A DNA stretch of 47,002 nucleotides from an uncultured Collinsella sp. (lineage in GTDB: Bacteria > Actinomycetota > Coriobacteriia > Coriobacteriales > Coriobacteriaceae): positions 1 to 47,002 of the forward strand of contig CAKUGX010000003.1 in the NCBI GenBank assembly GCA_934654765.1, read 5' to 3'. The notes beneath the pieces were generated by a model. The model was not told where the DNA came from, made no database searches, and saw only the letters and a program-made list of their open reading frames with translations. A program made the translations under genes and the position numbers. This document shows, piece by piece, positions 26,210 to 34,533 of the stretch (within the stretch, counting starts at the first letter, position 1; every line of letters begins with the position of its first letter).

Positions 26210-26434
26210 GTTGTGCCCCCATCATCAATGCTCATCCAGTTGCACGTCAGCACGGTTGGATGGACCCGCATTGCTTTACACCTTGTTAACAGATTAACTG
26301 TACCCGACCCGAGGCTTTTCATGGCACGGCATCATGAGCGACGTGAAAAAACGAAACTTGTAAAGCAAGAGCCCGCGCCTTGCTTTGGAGCCGATGCTAT
26401 GCTTAGGCGCAATAGTCTTGAGGAGCATATGCCT

Positions 26435-27211
26435 ATGTCTACGTTTTTGAATGCCAGCCCCATCTTTGGGCCCGTTCGCAGCCGTCGCCTTGGTCTCTCA
26501 CTCGGCGTCAACATGATGCCGGCCAGCGGCAAAATCTGCACGTTCGACTGCATTTACTGCGAAAACGGCCTCAACGCCGAGCGCCCCTGCCACGAGCCGT
26601 ATAACACGGCTGCCGTAGTGCTCGATGCACTCGAGGCAAAGCTGCGCGAGATGGCAGCCGAGGGCGAGCTCCCCGATGTGATCACGTTTGCCGGCAACGG
26701 CGAGCCCACCGCCGCGCCGGAGTTTCCGCAGGCCATCGCCGGTGCCGTCGCGCTGCGCGACGAGCTTGCCCCAAACACCAAGATTGCCGTGCTCTCCAAC
26801 GGCACACGCGCCGACCGTCCCCAGGTACACGATGCGCTCATGATGGTCGACGACAACATTCTTAAGCTCGATACGGTCGACCCGGCGTTTATCCAGCTGC
26901 TCGACCAGCCTGTTGGCCCCTACGACGTCGAGCACCAGATCGAGACGTTCGCAAGCTTTGACGGTCACGTTATTATCCAGACGATCTTTTTGACCGGCGA
27001 GGATCAGGGCAAGCCCATCGACAACACCGGCGAGGAGTACGTTGCCCCCTGGCTCGCGGCGCTTGAGCGCATTCGCCCGCAAGAAGCGACCATCTACACG
27101 GTGGCGCGCGAGACACCGGTCGCCGGCCTTGCCAAAGCAGCGCCCGAGGTGCTCGACGCCATTGCCGCGCGCGTCCAAGCCCTCGGCATCCCCTGCCAGG
27201 TGAGCTACTAG
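26435..27211 (+). CDS. Radical SAM protein (COG0731-like)
   Basis: 258 residues. The [4Fe-4S]/SAM motif is CTFDCIYCE (Cx3Cx2C), preceded by PIFGPVRSRRLGLSLGVN, which is typical of the COG0731 group related to wyosine-type tRNA enzymes. The GNGEPT block for SAM binding follows. Bacterial members of this group have no settled function. ATG 26429 is an alternative start, but 26435 has better spacing (9 nt) from AGGAG. It is monocistronic between a divergent hydrolase and map. Confidence 0.85.
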   Translation: MSTFLNASPIFGPVRSRRLGLSLGVNMMPASGKICTFDCIYCENGLNAERPCHEPYNTAAVVLDALEAKLREMAAEGELPDVITFAGNGEPTAAPEFPQAIAGAVALRDELAPNTKIAVLSNGTRADRPQVHDALMMVDDNILKLDTVDPAFIQLLDQPVGPYDVEHQIETFASFDGHVIIQTIFLTGEDQGKPIDNTGEEYVAPWLAALERIRPQEATIYTVARETPVAGLAKAAPEVLDAIAARVQALGIPCQVSY

Positions 27212-27303
27212 CGCGGCCGCCCGCCAGCAGCTAAATTAGCCCCATCCCAAATGAGCTGGTCTGCGGGTGGGCTATACTAGCTGCGAACGAAAGGAAGTTA
27301 GCC

Positions 27304-28191
27304 ATGTTTGACAAGGGACCTGTGCCCGGCCGCAACGACGCTTGCTGGTGCGGCAGCGGCAAGAAATATAAGAAATGTCACAGCGCCTTCGACGAGCGCC
27401 TCGAACGTCTGTGGGAAGAGGGCTGGAACGTCCTGCCCCGCACGCTCTACAAGACGCCCGCCGATATCGAGGGTATCAAGCGCTCCGCCGCCATCAACAT
27501 GGGCGTGCTCGACTACGTCGGCGAGCACATCGCCGCGGGCATGACCACCAACCAGATCGACCAGATGATCTACGACTACACCGTCGAGCATGGCGGCACG
27601 CCGGCCGACCTCAACTACGAGGGCTACCCCAAGAGCGTGTGCACCTCGATCAACGACGTCGTTTGCCACGGCATTCCCTGTGATACGGACGTGCTGCACG
27701 AGGGCGACATCATCAACGTGGACTGCTCCACGATCCTAGACGGCTACTTTAGCGACTCGAGCCGCATGTTCTGCATCGGCGAAGTCTCGGCCGAGCGCCA
27801 GCGCCTGGTCGACGTCACTCGCGCCAGCGTGGAGGCGGGCCTTGCCGCCGTCAAGCCGTGGCTGCCGCTGTCCGTGATGGCCGAGGCCGTGCAGAAGACC
27901 GTCGAGGACGCCGGCTTTAGCGTGGTGCGCGAGTACGGTGGACACGGTATTGGCAAGGAGTTCCACGAGGATCCGTTTGTGGGCTTTACCACCGAGGCGC
28001 CCGATGTGGACACCATCATGGTGCCGGGCATGGTCTTTACCATCGAGCCCATGGTCAACGCCGGTAAGCCCGACATCAAGATCAGCAAGGGCGACGGCTG
28101 GTGCGTGCGCACCAAGGACGGCAGCGACTCCGCCCAGTGCGAGGTGCAGCTGGTCGTGACCGAGGATGGCTACGAGCTGCTGAGCTGGTAG
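27304..28191 (+). CDS. map: Methionine aminopeptidase type I with SEC-C zinc motif
   Basis: 295 residues. Removes the initiator Met from new proteins. The N-terminus carries a SEC-C zinc motif, GRNDACWCGSGKKYKKCH, as in the ribosome-associated MetAP1c group. The pita-bread catalytic domain follows, with metal ligands in VDCSTILDGYFSDSS, YGGHGIGKEFHEDP, FTIEPMV and the late Glu in QCEVQLVVTEDG. The start has an AAAGGAAG ribosome binding site and a TATACT -10 element at 27273. It ends at a strong terminator. Confidence 0.95.
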   Translation: MFDKGPVPGRNDACWCGSGKKYKKCHSAFDERLERLWEEGWNVLPRTLYKTPADIEGIKRSAAINMGVLDYVGEHIAAGMTTNQIDQMIYDYTVEHGGTPADLNYEGYPKSVCTSINDVVCHGIPCDTDVLHEGDIINVDCSTILDGYFSDSSRMFCIGEVSAERQRLVDVTRASVEAGLAAVKPWLPLSVMAEAVQKTVEDAGFSVVREYGGHGIGKEFHEDPFVGFTTEAPDVDTIMVPGMVFTIEPMVNAGKPDIKISKGDGWCVRTKDGSDSAQCEVQLVVTEDGYELLSW

Positions 28192-28199
28192 CCGTACGT

Positions 28200-28247
28200 A
28201 CGCCGGATGCCGGCGGGCACGCCCGTCTTGCATCCGGCGTTTTGTTT
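28200..28247 (+). terminator. Intrinsic terminator of map
   Basis: ACGCCGGATGC (28200-28210) pairs perfectly with GCATCCGGCGT (28230-28240), with further pairing (GGGC/GCCC) inside, then TTTGTTT. Confidence 0.88.
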
Positions 28248-28250
28248 GAA

Positions 28251-28300
28251 CGTTTTGCCTGATAAAACCTGCCAAAAAACCTGTCCCTATTTGGCAGGTT
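28251..28300. repeat. AAACCTGCC repeat element, copy B
   Basis: AAAACCTGCC, a shortened centre AAAAAACCTGTCCC, then TATTTGGCAGGTT. This copy ends immediately before the ribosome binding site of the 2-hydroxyacid dehydrogenase gene, so it would be in that gene's leader. Confidence 0.8.
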
Positions 28301-28318
28301 GAACGGAGAGGACTGCTC

Positions 28319-29254
28319 GTGAACATCTTGGTTTTGCTGCCCGTCAATGATCGTCATCGCGCGATTCTTGAGTCGAGTGCTCCGGGCGAGGACTTTATCT
28401 ATACGAGCACCGACGCCGCTACGCGCGAACAGGTCGCCGATGCCGACGTAATCCTGGGCAATATCGATCCTGTCATGCTCACGGCATGCGAGCATCTCCA
28501 GCTCCTGCAGCTGCAGAGTGCCGGTTACGACAATTACCTTGCCGCTGGCACCGTACCGGCCGATGCCAAGCTCTCCTGCTCGGTGGGCGCCTATGGCCAG
28601 GCTGTGAGCGAGCACATGTTTGCCATGGTCCTTTCTATGATGAAGCGCCTGCCCGGCTACCAGGATCTGCAGCGCGAGCATCGCTGGGAGGACCTGGGGC
28701 CGGTCACCTCGCTCAAAAACGCCAATGTGCTCGTGCTGGGTGCGGGCGATATCGGCGGCCACTTTGCCACGCTCTGCCGCAGCATGGGCGCGCACGTCCG
28801 CGGCATCAAGCGCCATCCGCTCGTCTACCCCATCGTGTTTGAGGACATGGACGGCATGGATGCCCTGCCCGAGCGCTTAGCAGAGGCCGACGTCGTTGCG
28901 TCCTTTATGCCCAGCACGCCCGAGACCCGCGGCCTGGCGAATGCCGAGTTCTTTGCCGCGATGAAGCCGGGTGCCTTCTTTGCCAACGGCGGCCGCGGCG
29001 ACCTCGTGGTTGCCGACGATCTGGTTGCCGCCCTTGAGTCCGGGCACCTTGCCGGCGCCGCGGTCGACGTCACCGATCCCGAGCCGCTGCCCGAGACAAG
29101 CCCGCTGTGGGATGCGCCCAACATGCTCATCACGCCGCACATCTCCGGCTGGTTCCACCTAGAGGCCACGCTCAACAACGTGGTGGATATCGCCGCCGAG
29201 AATCTGCGCCACCTGCAAGCTGGCGAAACGCTGCGCTGCTGGATCGAGCATTAA
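28319..29254 (+). CDS. D-isomer-specific 2-hydroxyacid dehydrogenase
   Basis: 311 residues, NAD(P)-dependent interconversion of 2-oxo and D-2-hydroxy acids. The Rossmann motif is VLVLGAGDIGGHFA. Catalytic residues lie in ANGGRGDLVVADDL (Arg), VDVTDPEPLPETSPLW (Glu) and LITPHISGW (His). The N-terminal substrate domain (about residues 1-95) includes LQLQSAGYDNY. The start is GTG at 28319 with GGAGAGG upstream. Which acid it uses is unknown; close families handle lactate, glycerate, phosphoglycerate or branched-chain 2-hydroxyacids. Confidence 0.9.
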   Translation: MNILVLLPVNDRHRAILESSAPGEDFIYTSTDAATREQVADADVILGNIDPVMLTACEHLQLLQLQSAGYDNYLAAGTVPADAKLSCSVGAYGQAVSEHMFAMVLSMMKRLPGYQDLQREHRWEDLGPVTSLKNANVLVLGAGDIGGHFATLCRSMGAHVRGIKRHPLVYPIVFEDMDGMDALPERLAEADVVASFMPSTPETRGLANAEFFAAMKPGAFFANGGRGDLVVADDLVAALESGHLAGAAVDVTDPEPLPETSPLWDAPNMLITPHISGWFHLEATLNNVVDIAAENLRHLQAGETLRCWIEH

Positions 29255-29257
29255 TTT

Positions 29258-29455
29258 GTTCCGGCGTTTTACCAAACGCCGGAACCACCCGACGCTGCGA
29301 GCCCGCCGTTTGGCCAATCTGCCGTTCAATTTCAAAGGCGCGACCAGAAGGTCAGCGCCTTTTCATTTCACGGCACCTTGACTCAAACGGTGGGCTCTCG
29401 CTGACTCTTGTTCTACCTGCGGCGTTTTCTAATAATTACAGCGCTGCTAGACATT
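29258..29455 (+). ncRNA. Candidate structured RNA / repeat element, copy 1
   Basis: Parts in order: a 12-bp perfect hairpin (29258-29285, loop TACC), linker CGACGCTGCG, then a long rod. The rod's outer stem pairs 29300-29312 with 29384-29396 (13 bp, one G-U), a middle stem pairs TGCCGT (29320) with ACGGCA (29370), and the apical stem ends in GACC-AGAA-GGTC with one bulged A. A conserved tail, CTCGCTGAC...ACCTGCGG, follows and runs into the last codons of the PIN toxin gene. The second copy at 30427 has the same plan with different but still complementary stems. The strand is given by the G-U pair. It begins 3 nt after the dehydrogenase stop, so terminator activity is also possible. Confidence 0.45.
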
Positions 29456-29927
29456 TTCTTGCGTTTTCGACGTTCATTGCTGCAACGGGCGCGTGCGAGC
29501 AGAGCTTAGCGTCGTTAGTGACCAAGAGGTCTGTTTTTACGCGCATCGCCGCCGCGATGATTAAATCATCTTCATAATCGTTATGGAGCTCGCGCTGTTT
29601 GCTCGCCATCCATATGTCGCTCAGGTCACAGGGCACCGGCGTTGCAATTTGTGACAGCACGTCGAGACAGTCCCATGCAAGTGACGTCGCTGCGGCAGCG
29701 GCATCTTGAGAAAGCGAGCCATGCTCTCGTCGATACCATGCCTTGTGTTCACTCGAAATCAAATAGAACAGGTCCTTCGATGATGTTGCTGCATACAGCA
29801 GCTCAACCTGTGCCGCACACGCATCGCGCAAAAAATCAATCGCCGCCGAGCGGCCGCGCCTTGAAGGAATGAAGTAATCAAGCCATACGTTGGTATCGAC
29901 CAAAATGCGTTTTGGGGCCTCACTCAT
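29436..29927 (-). CDS. PIN-domain ribonuclease toxin
   Basis: 163 residues. The PIN fold starts at ILVDTNVWLDYF with the first metal-binding Asp at position 11. Later acidic residues lie in YEDDLIIAAAMRVKTDLLVTND, the usual C-terminal PIN motif. Such toxins cleave RNA, often tRNA or mRNA. ATG 29927 overlaps the antitoxin stop by 8 nt (ATGAGTGA), giving translational coupling. The 3' end overlaps the right edge of structured element copy 1. Confidence 0.87.
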   Translation of the reverse strand: MSEAPKRILVDTNVWLDYFIPSRRGRSAAIDFLRDACAAQVELLYAATSSKDLFYLISSEHKAWYRREHGSLSQDAAAAATSLAWDCLDVLSQIATPVPCDLSDIWMASKQRELHNDYEDDLIIAAAMRVKTDLLVTNDAKLCSHAPVAAMNVENARKCLAAL

Positions 29928-30300
29928 ACAACCAGCCCATCTCCTCGCCATAACGATCCGCATAGGCATTCCGTTTGAGCTCTTCATCGCCCGAGGGCTG
30001 CGCCTTAGCCAAGTCGATTCCCGACTCACGGCAGGCGGTGATAAACAGTTCTGAACCTTGATCGATGAGCTCGAGCTTGCGTTTGGCAGCCTTCTCGCGC
30101 TCGCGTTGCTCCGCTCGGGCTCGATCGGGCGAAAGGATGTCCTGGAGCACGCCGGGCCGATCAGCCAGAGATGCCGCAAGTTGCCAGAGCGCACGCACCG
30201 CTTGGCTCGGCGTCATGCCGGCGCTGGAGAGCGCAGCATCGCCGGTTCGCTTGAGGTTGGCATCGAGACGCACGTTAATCTGAGCTGCCGCCGTAGTCAT
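29920..30300 (-). CDS. RelB/DinJ-family antitoxin
   Basis: 126 residues. The N-terminal ribbon-helix-helix domain reads AQINVRLDANLKRTGDAALSSAGMTPSQAVRALWQLAA, typical of RelB/DinJ. The C-terminal half is charged (REREKAAKRKLELIDQ) and probably wraps the toxin. RelB/DinJ antitoxins usually pair with RelE/YafQ-type toxins; here the partner is a PIN-domain protein. It has an AAGGAGGAACC ribosome binding site and a good promoter, with a dyad that could be its operator. Confidence 0.87.
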   Translation of the reverse strand: MTTAAAQINVRLDANLKRTGDAALSSAGMTPSQAVRALWQLAASLADRPGVLQDILSPDRARAEQREREKAAKRKLELIDQGSELFITACRESGIDLAKAQPSGDEELKRNAYADRYGEEMGWLYE

Positions 30301-30320
30301 GGTTCCTCCTTCTCATCCTA

Positions 30321-30354
30321 AACCAATCATAAAATACTATGGTTAAAGCGTAAA
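30321..30354 (-). promoter_or_regulatory. Promoter and dyad of the toxin-antitoxin operon
   Basis: On the minus strand TTTACG (30354-30349) and TATGAT (30331-30326) are spaced by 17 nt. A dyad AACCA...TGGTT (30321-30344) overlaps the -10 element, where RelB-type antitoxins commonly bind for autoregulation. Confidence 0.6.
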
Positions 30355-30426
30355 GCATGTATAGCAATAATTGAAATCCGACGCGCTCTATACAACAAAA
30401 AACCGTCGAGGCAGGCTGTGCCTTTA

Positions 30427-30625
30427 GGTTCCGCCGTTCTTACGAACGGCGGACCGGCCGACGCTGCGCAACGTCCAGACGACAATTTGTCATTCAAAAG
30501 GCGAGGCATGACCAGAAGGTCAATGCCTCGCCTTTTTCATGCCAACTTGTTCGCTCTGGACGTCGCTCGCTGACGTTTGCTCAACCCGCGGTGTCTTAAC
30601 AATTCTGTCCAGCTGCTGGCATTGC
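30427..30625 (+). ncRNA. Candidate structured RNA / repeat element, copy 2
   Basis: Same architecture as copy 1: hairpin 30427-30455 (GGTTCCGCCGTTC with GAACGGCGGACC, one bulge), linker CGACGCTGCG (30459-30468), and outer stem ACGTCCAGA (30471-30479) with TCTGGACGT (30555-30563). The middle stem ACAATTTG pairs with CAACTTGT (7 of 8), and the apical stem (30496-30537) has the same GACC-AGAA-GGTC-A tip. The conserved tail CTCGCTGAC...CCCGCGG is followed by a stretch resembling the 3' end of the PIN toxin gene. The apical stem alone looks like a strong bidirectional terminator. Confidence 0.45.
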
Positions 30626-30629
30626 GGCA

Positions 30630-30682
30630 TTTGCCCAGATAAAACCTGCCAAAATGAACCTGTCCCTTTTTGGTAGGTTTTA
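30630..30682. repeat. AAACCTGCC repeat element, copy C (at aminopeptidase stop)
   Basis: TTTGCCCAGATAAAACCTGCC, in two parts around AAAATGAACCTGTCCC, then TTTTTGGTAGGTTTTA. The final TTA is the stop codon of the M18 aminopeptidase gene (minus strand). Read on that strand, the stem ends in a U-rich stretch, so it can act as its terminator. Confidence 0.85.
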
Positions 30683-32065
30683 GAGCTCTACGCTTTCGGC
30701 GCCGTTGATGGTTAGGTTGCGCTCGTAGAAGGCTGTGAGGGCGCGGATGGCGTACATCACGTCGCGCACGCCGCCGGTCTCGTAGCTCGAATGCATGGCC
30801 AGCTGCGGCAGGCCCACGTCCACGGCGTGCATACTCGCCTGCATATTAGACAGATTGCCGAGGGTGGAACCGCCGGCCATGTCGCTCTTGTTGGCGAAGG
30901 CCTGCGTGGGCACGTCGGCGTCGTCGCAAATAGCCTGGAACACCGCACGGCTAAAGGCATCGGTGCAGTAGTGCTGGTTGGCGGCTTCCTTAATGACAAT
31001 GCCGCCGTTGAGTACCACCTGGTTGCGCGCGTCACACTTCTCGGCATGATTGGGATGCACGGCATGTGCGTTGTCGCAGCTCACGAGCATCGAGGCGGCA
31101 AGTGCGCGATGGTACGACTCGTCGTCAAAGCCCAGCGAGCCGTTAATGCGGCGCAGTGCATCGGCCAAGAACGTCGACATGGCACCTTGCTTGGTCTCGG
31201 AGCCAACCTCCTCGTTATCGAAGCAGCAGAAGACCGAGACGTCGTGCGCGTTCTCGACGCCCAAAAATGCCTGTAGCGAGGTATAGGCGCAGGCCAGGTC
31301 GTCGAGCTTGGGGGTCGAGATAAACTCGTCGGCCCAGCCCCAAATGCGCGCATCCTGACGATTGACCAGGAACAGGTCGCGGCCCAGGATCTGCTCGGGC
31401 TCCACATCGAGCTCGTCGGCGATCAGGGCGTCAAAGTCGCCCTGTTTAAGCTCGCCGGCGCTGATGAGCGGGCACAGGTCGACAGCACGATTGGGCGCAA
31501 AGCCCTCGTTGACGCCGCGGTTCATGTGAATGGCGAGGCTCGGGATGATGGCGACCTCGCGCTCGGTGGCAAGCAGGCGGCTCTCGATACGGTCGCCCTC
31601 GCGCACCAGCACACGGCCCGCGAGCGCCAGCGGACGGTCGAACCAGGTGTAGTCGATCATGCCGCCGTAGGCCTCGGTGTTCAGGCGCAGCGTCTCGCCC
31701 GCACCGTCGAGCTCGGGCACGGCCTTGACCTTAAACGTCGGCGAATCGCTGTGTGACGCCGTGAGCTGAAAATGATAGTCGCCGGCAACGCCGTCCTCGC
31801 CCCACGTTGCGGCCAGGTCCTCGCCCACCTTAAAGGCGATGACGCTCGAGGTATTGCGCTGCGTGTAGTAGCGACCGCCCGGCTCGATATCCCACGCCGC
31901 GTTCTCGGGCAGGTAGGTAAAGCCCGCCTCGTCGAGTTCGGCCATAATGGTCGCCGCCGTATGGAACATGCTGGGGCACGCCTCGATAAAGTCGATGAGG
32001 TCGTTGGCGGCCTCGATATCGTCGGCTGTCACGTGCACGCGCTCGGGCGCTTCCTGATCCGTCAT
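30680..32065 (-). CDS. apeB: M18-family aminopeptidase
   Basis: 461 residues of the M18 family (aspartyl aminopeptidase/aminopeptidase I), cytoplasmic zinc exopeptidases. Landmarks: LTASHSDSPTFKVK (first metal His and Asp), TPKLDDLACAYTSLQ (bridging Asp), CFDNEEVGSETKQGA (catalytic Glu pair) and the late MHSSYETGGVRD with the last His. The start at 32065 (MTDQEAPERV) has AGGGGAG upstream; an ATG 13 codons earlier lacks one. The gene symbol follows the common name of the family and is tentative. Confidence 0.92.
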   Translation of the reverse strand: MTDQEAPERVHVTADDIEAANDLIDFIEACPSMFHTAATIMAELDEAGFTYLPENAAWDIEPGGRYYTQRNTSSVIAFKVGEDLAATWGEDGVAGDYHFQLTASHSDSPTFKVKAVPELDGAGETLRLNTEAYGGMIDYTWFDRPLALAGRVLVREGDRIESRLLATEREVAIIPSLAIHMNRGVNEGFAPNRAVDLCPLISAGELKQGDFDALIADELDVEPEQILGRDLFLVNRQDARIWGWADEFISTPKLDDLACAYTSLQAFLGVENAHDVSVFCCFDNEEVGSETKQGAMSTFLADALRRINGSLGFDDESYHRALAASMLVSCDNAHAVHPNHAEKCDARNQVVLNGGIVIKEAANQHYCTDAFSRAVFQAICDDADVPTQAFANKSDMAGGSTLGNLSNMQASMHAVDVGLPQLAMHSSYETGGVRDVMYAIRALTAFYERNLTINGAESVEL

Positions 32066-32227
32066 GCTCTCCCCTTTCGCTGGGTTGATGGTCCCCTCCA
32101 GCATACCCCCGCCGTGCCAGTGCCGTGCCTTTCATTCCATGGTTAATCTCGCGCCGCTCACCAAGTTGAACCGCTGCGCCCGCGCACCTTTTGCGACAAT
32201 TGCAGTAACAGGACGAGAGGAGCCGTC

Positions 32228-33313
32228 ATGAAGCCACGCAATGTTGCCATCGCCTGCGGTGTCGCAGGCATCGCCGTCGGCCTTGCCGCTGCCACCGGGA
32301 TCGTTTACCACAAGCAAATCAAGTCCGCCGCGTCGCTCAAACGCTTGACCGATTATGCGGATGGATTCGACCTGTACGCGATCGACATCGCCTACGACTA
32401 TGATCTCGATCGCATCATCGCCGCCGATGTGCGCGACGATCAGGCCTATATCGATGCCGTGGTGGCTCAGGTATTGCCCGGCGTGCCGGCACATGTTCAG
32501 GCGCCGCAGTTTGCCTGCAGTGCCTTTGCCGCCGTGGATGCCGAAGGCCGCGTGCGAACCGGTCGCAACTACGACTTTAAGGACGACACCTCGGCGCTGC
32601 TGGTGCGCAACCACCCGCGCGATGGCTATGCCTCCATTGGGTTTGCCGCTCTCAACAACCTGGGCAACAACGCCCCGCTTGACTCCATTGCCGGATGCGC
32701 CGCCGCACTCATGGGCCCCTTCGCCCAGCTCGACGGCGTCAACGAATGCGGCGTGTCCATTGCCGTACTCACCCTGGATTCCAAGCCTTGTGACCAGGAC
32801 ACGCAACGCCCCGTCATCAACACCTCGCTCGCCATCCGCCTGGTGCTCGACCGCGCGGCTACCACGCAGGAGGCCGTCGACTTGCTTTCGGCCTACGATA
32901 TGCACGCCATGGCAGGACGCGATTACCACTTCTTTATCAACGACGCCTCAGGTGACGCGCGCGTGGTGGAATGGGACCCGCGCGACCCCGAACGCGCATG
33001 CAGGGCGACCCCCGTGCGCCAGGTTACGAATTTCTATGCCTGCTACGAGGACGAGGTGCTCCCCAACCAAAAGAACGGCGAGCTGGGTCATGGCAAGGAA
33101 CGTGCCATCGCCATCGCCGATGTCCTCGACGCCCGCGCTGGTACCCAAGATGAAGCGACCGCCTGGAAAGCCCTACGCGCCGCGGCGCAGGAACCCAATC
33201 CAGAAGACATTACAAGCAACACGCAGTGGTCGGTCGTCTTCGATAACACCGAGCCCGCCGCCGTCATCACGCTGCGCCGTCATTGGGGTGATGTCGACGC
33301 GTTCGCCCTGTAA
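32228..33313 (+). CDS. Choloylglycine-hydrolase-like Ntn hydrolase (linear amide C-N hydrolase)
   Basis: 361 residues. An N-terminal hydrophobic segment (about 7-27) looks like a signal anchor, so the enzyme is probably outside or membrane-tethered. Cys97 in QFACSAFAAVDAEG is the expected nucleophile exposed by removal of the preceding pro-region. GRNYDF supplies the conserved Arg/Asp part of the active site, and Asn/Arg positions follow later. The family includes bile salt hydrolase, penicillin V acylase and other N-acyl amidases, but the pro-region makes it closer to acyltransferase-like members than to classical gut bile salt hydrolase. Substrate unknown. The ribosome binding site is GAGGAG. 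Confidence 0.8.
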   Translation: MKPRNVAIACGVAGIAVGLAAATGIVYHKQIKSAASLKRLTDYADGFDLYAIDIAYDYDLDRIIAADVRDDQAYIDAVVAQVLPGVPAHVQAPQFACSAFAAVDAEGRVRTGRNYDFKDDTSALLVRNHPRDGYASIGFAALNNLGNNAPLDSIAGCAAALMGPFAQLDGVNECGVSIAVLTLDSKPCDQDTQRPVINTSLAIRLVLDRAATTQEAVDLLSAYDMHAMAGRDYHFFINDASGDARVVEWDPRDPERACRATPVRQVTNFYACYEDEVLPNQKNGELGHGKERAIAIADVLDARAGTQDEATAWKALRAAAQEPNPEDITSNTQWSVVFDNTEPAAVITLRRHWGDVDAFAL

Positions 33314-33382
33314 GGACAGACGCCCGCCCGTCTTACGCTCGCCTGACATTGCTTACATTTCTATACATTTGAGCTAACACGT

Positions 33383-33415
33383 TTTACCCCCGTATCAGCA
33401 GCGTGCGGGGGTAAA
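33383..33415. repeat. 10-bp perfect inverted repeat upstream of pfkA
   Basis: TTTACCCCCG (33383-33392) pairs with CGGGGGTAAA (33406-33415). It lies in the 140 nt between the Ntn hydrolase and pfkA genes, just before a TTATAAC that could be a -10 element, so it may be an operator or the upstream gene's terminator (no T-run). Confidence 0.55.
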
Positions 33416-33453
33416 CTTATGCGCATGTTATAACTTGCCCGGAAGGATTCATC

Positions 33454-34533
33454 ATGCTTAGGATCGGTCTTCTTACCAGTGGCGGCGACTGCCAAGCGCT
33501 CAACGCCACCATGCGCGGCATTGTCAAAACGCTTATGACCAATAGCGAAGAGCCTATTGAGATCTATGGTTTTGAGGACGGCTACCAGGGCCTTATCTAC
33601 AGCAGGTTCCGCGTCATGACGCCCGCCGATTTTAGCGGCATCCTCACCCGCGGCGGCACCATCCTGGGCACGAGCCGCACGCCGTTCAAGCGCCTGGACA
33701 TTCCCGAGGCCGACGGCGTCGAGAAGGTGCCCGCAATGGTCCACACCTATCATAAGCTGCAGCTCGACTGCCTGTTTATGCTGGGCGGTAACGGCTCCAC
33801 CAAGACCGCCAACCGCCTGCGCGAAGAGGGCCTCAACGTTATCGCCCTGCCCAAGACCATCGATAACGACACCTGGGGCACCGAGCTGACGTTTGGCTTT
33901 ACGAGCGCCATCGACGTCGCCACCAAGTGCATCGACGACATCCACACCACTGCCTCGAGTCACGGCCGCGTGTTTGTCATCGAGATCATGGGCCACAAGG
34001 TCGGTTGGATTCCGCTGTATGCCGGCGTCGCGGGCGGCGCGGACGTCATCCTGATTCCCGAGATCCCCTACGACATGGACAACGTCATCAAGACCATCGA
34101 GCATCGCATGGAGACCGGCAGCCGCTTTACCATCGTAGCCGTCGCCGAGGGCGCTATCTCCAAGGAGGACGCGGCGCTGTCCAAGAAGGAGTACAAGAAG
34201 AAGCTTGCCGAGCGCACGAGCCCGTCGATCGTGTACGACATCGCCAAGGAGATCGAGGCCAAGACCGGCCGCGAGACCCGCGTCGCCATCCCCGGCCATA
34301 CGCAGCGCGGCGGTCAGCCCGACGCCCAGGACCGCATCTTTGCGACCCAGTGCGGCGTCGAGGCGGCACTCGGCTGCCTGCGCGGCGAGTTTGGCTACAT
34401 GATCGCCCTGCGCGACGGCAAGATGTGCCACATGCCGCTCGAGGATGTCGCTGGCAAGCTCAAATATGTCGACCCCCAGAGCGATCTGGTGCGCGAGGCC
34501 AAGGCGTTGGGCATCAGCTTCGGCGACGAATAA
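33454..34533 (+). CDS. pfkA: 6-phosphofructokinase
   Basis: 359 residues, the committing step of glycolysis. Motifs: LLTSGGDCQALNA (nucleotide binding), GGTILGTSRT, LGGNGSTKTANRL (about 110), LPKTIDNDTWGT (about 131) and GHKVGWIPLY. The Gly in GGNG matches ATP users (PPi-users have Asp), while the Lys in PKTIDND is the residue found in PPi-type and in long actinobacterial ATP-type enzymes. ATP dependence is therefore more likely but not certain. It is followed at once by a very large palindrome. Confidence 0.95.
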   Translation: MLRIGLLTSGGDCQALNATMRGIVKTLMTNSEEPIEIYGFEDGYQGLIYSRFRVMTPADFSGILTRGGTILGTSRTPFKRLDIPEADGVEKVPAMVHTYHKLQLDCLFMLGGNGSTKTANRLREEGLNVIALPKTIDNDTWGTELTFGFTSAIDVATKCIDDIHTTASSHGRVFVIEIMGHKVGWIPLYAGVAGGADVILIPEIPYDMDNVIKTIEHRMETGSRFTIVAVAEGAISKEDAALSKKEYKKKLAERTSPSIVYDIAKEIEAKTGRETRVAIPGHTQRGGQPDAQDRIFATQCGVEAALGCLRGEFGYMIALRDGKMCHMPLEDVAGKLKYVDPQSDLVREAKALGISFGDE

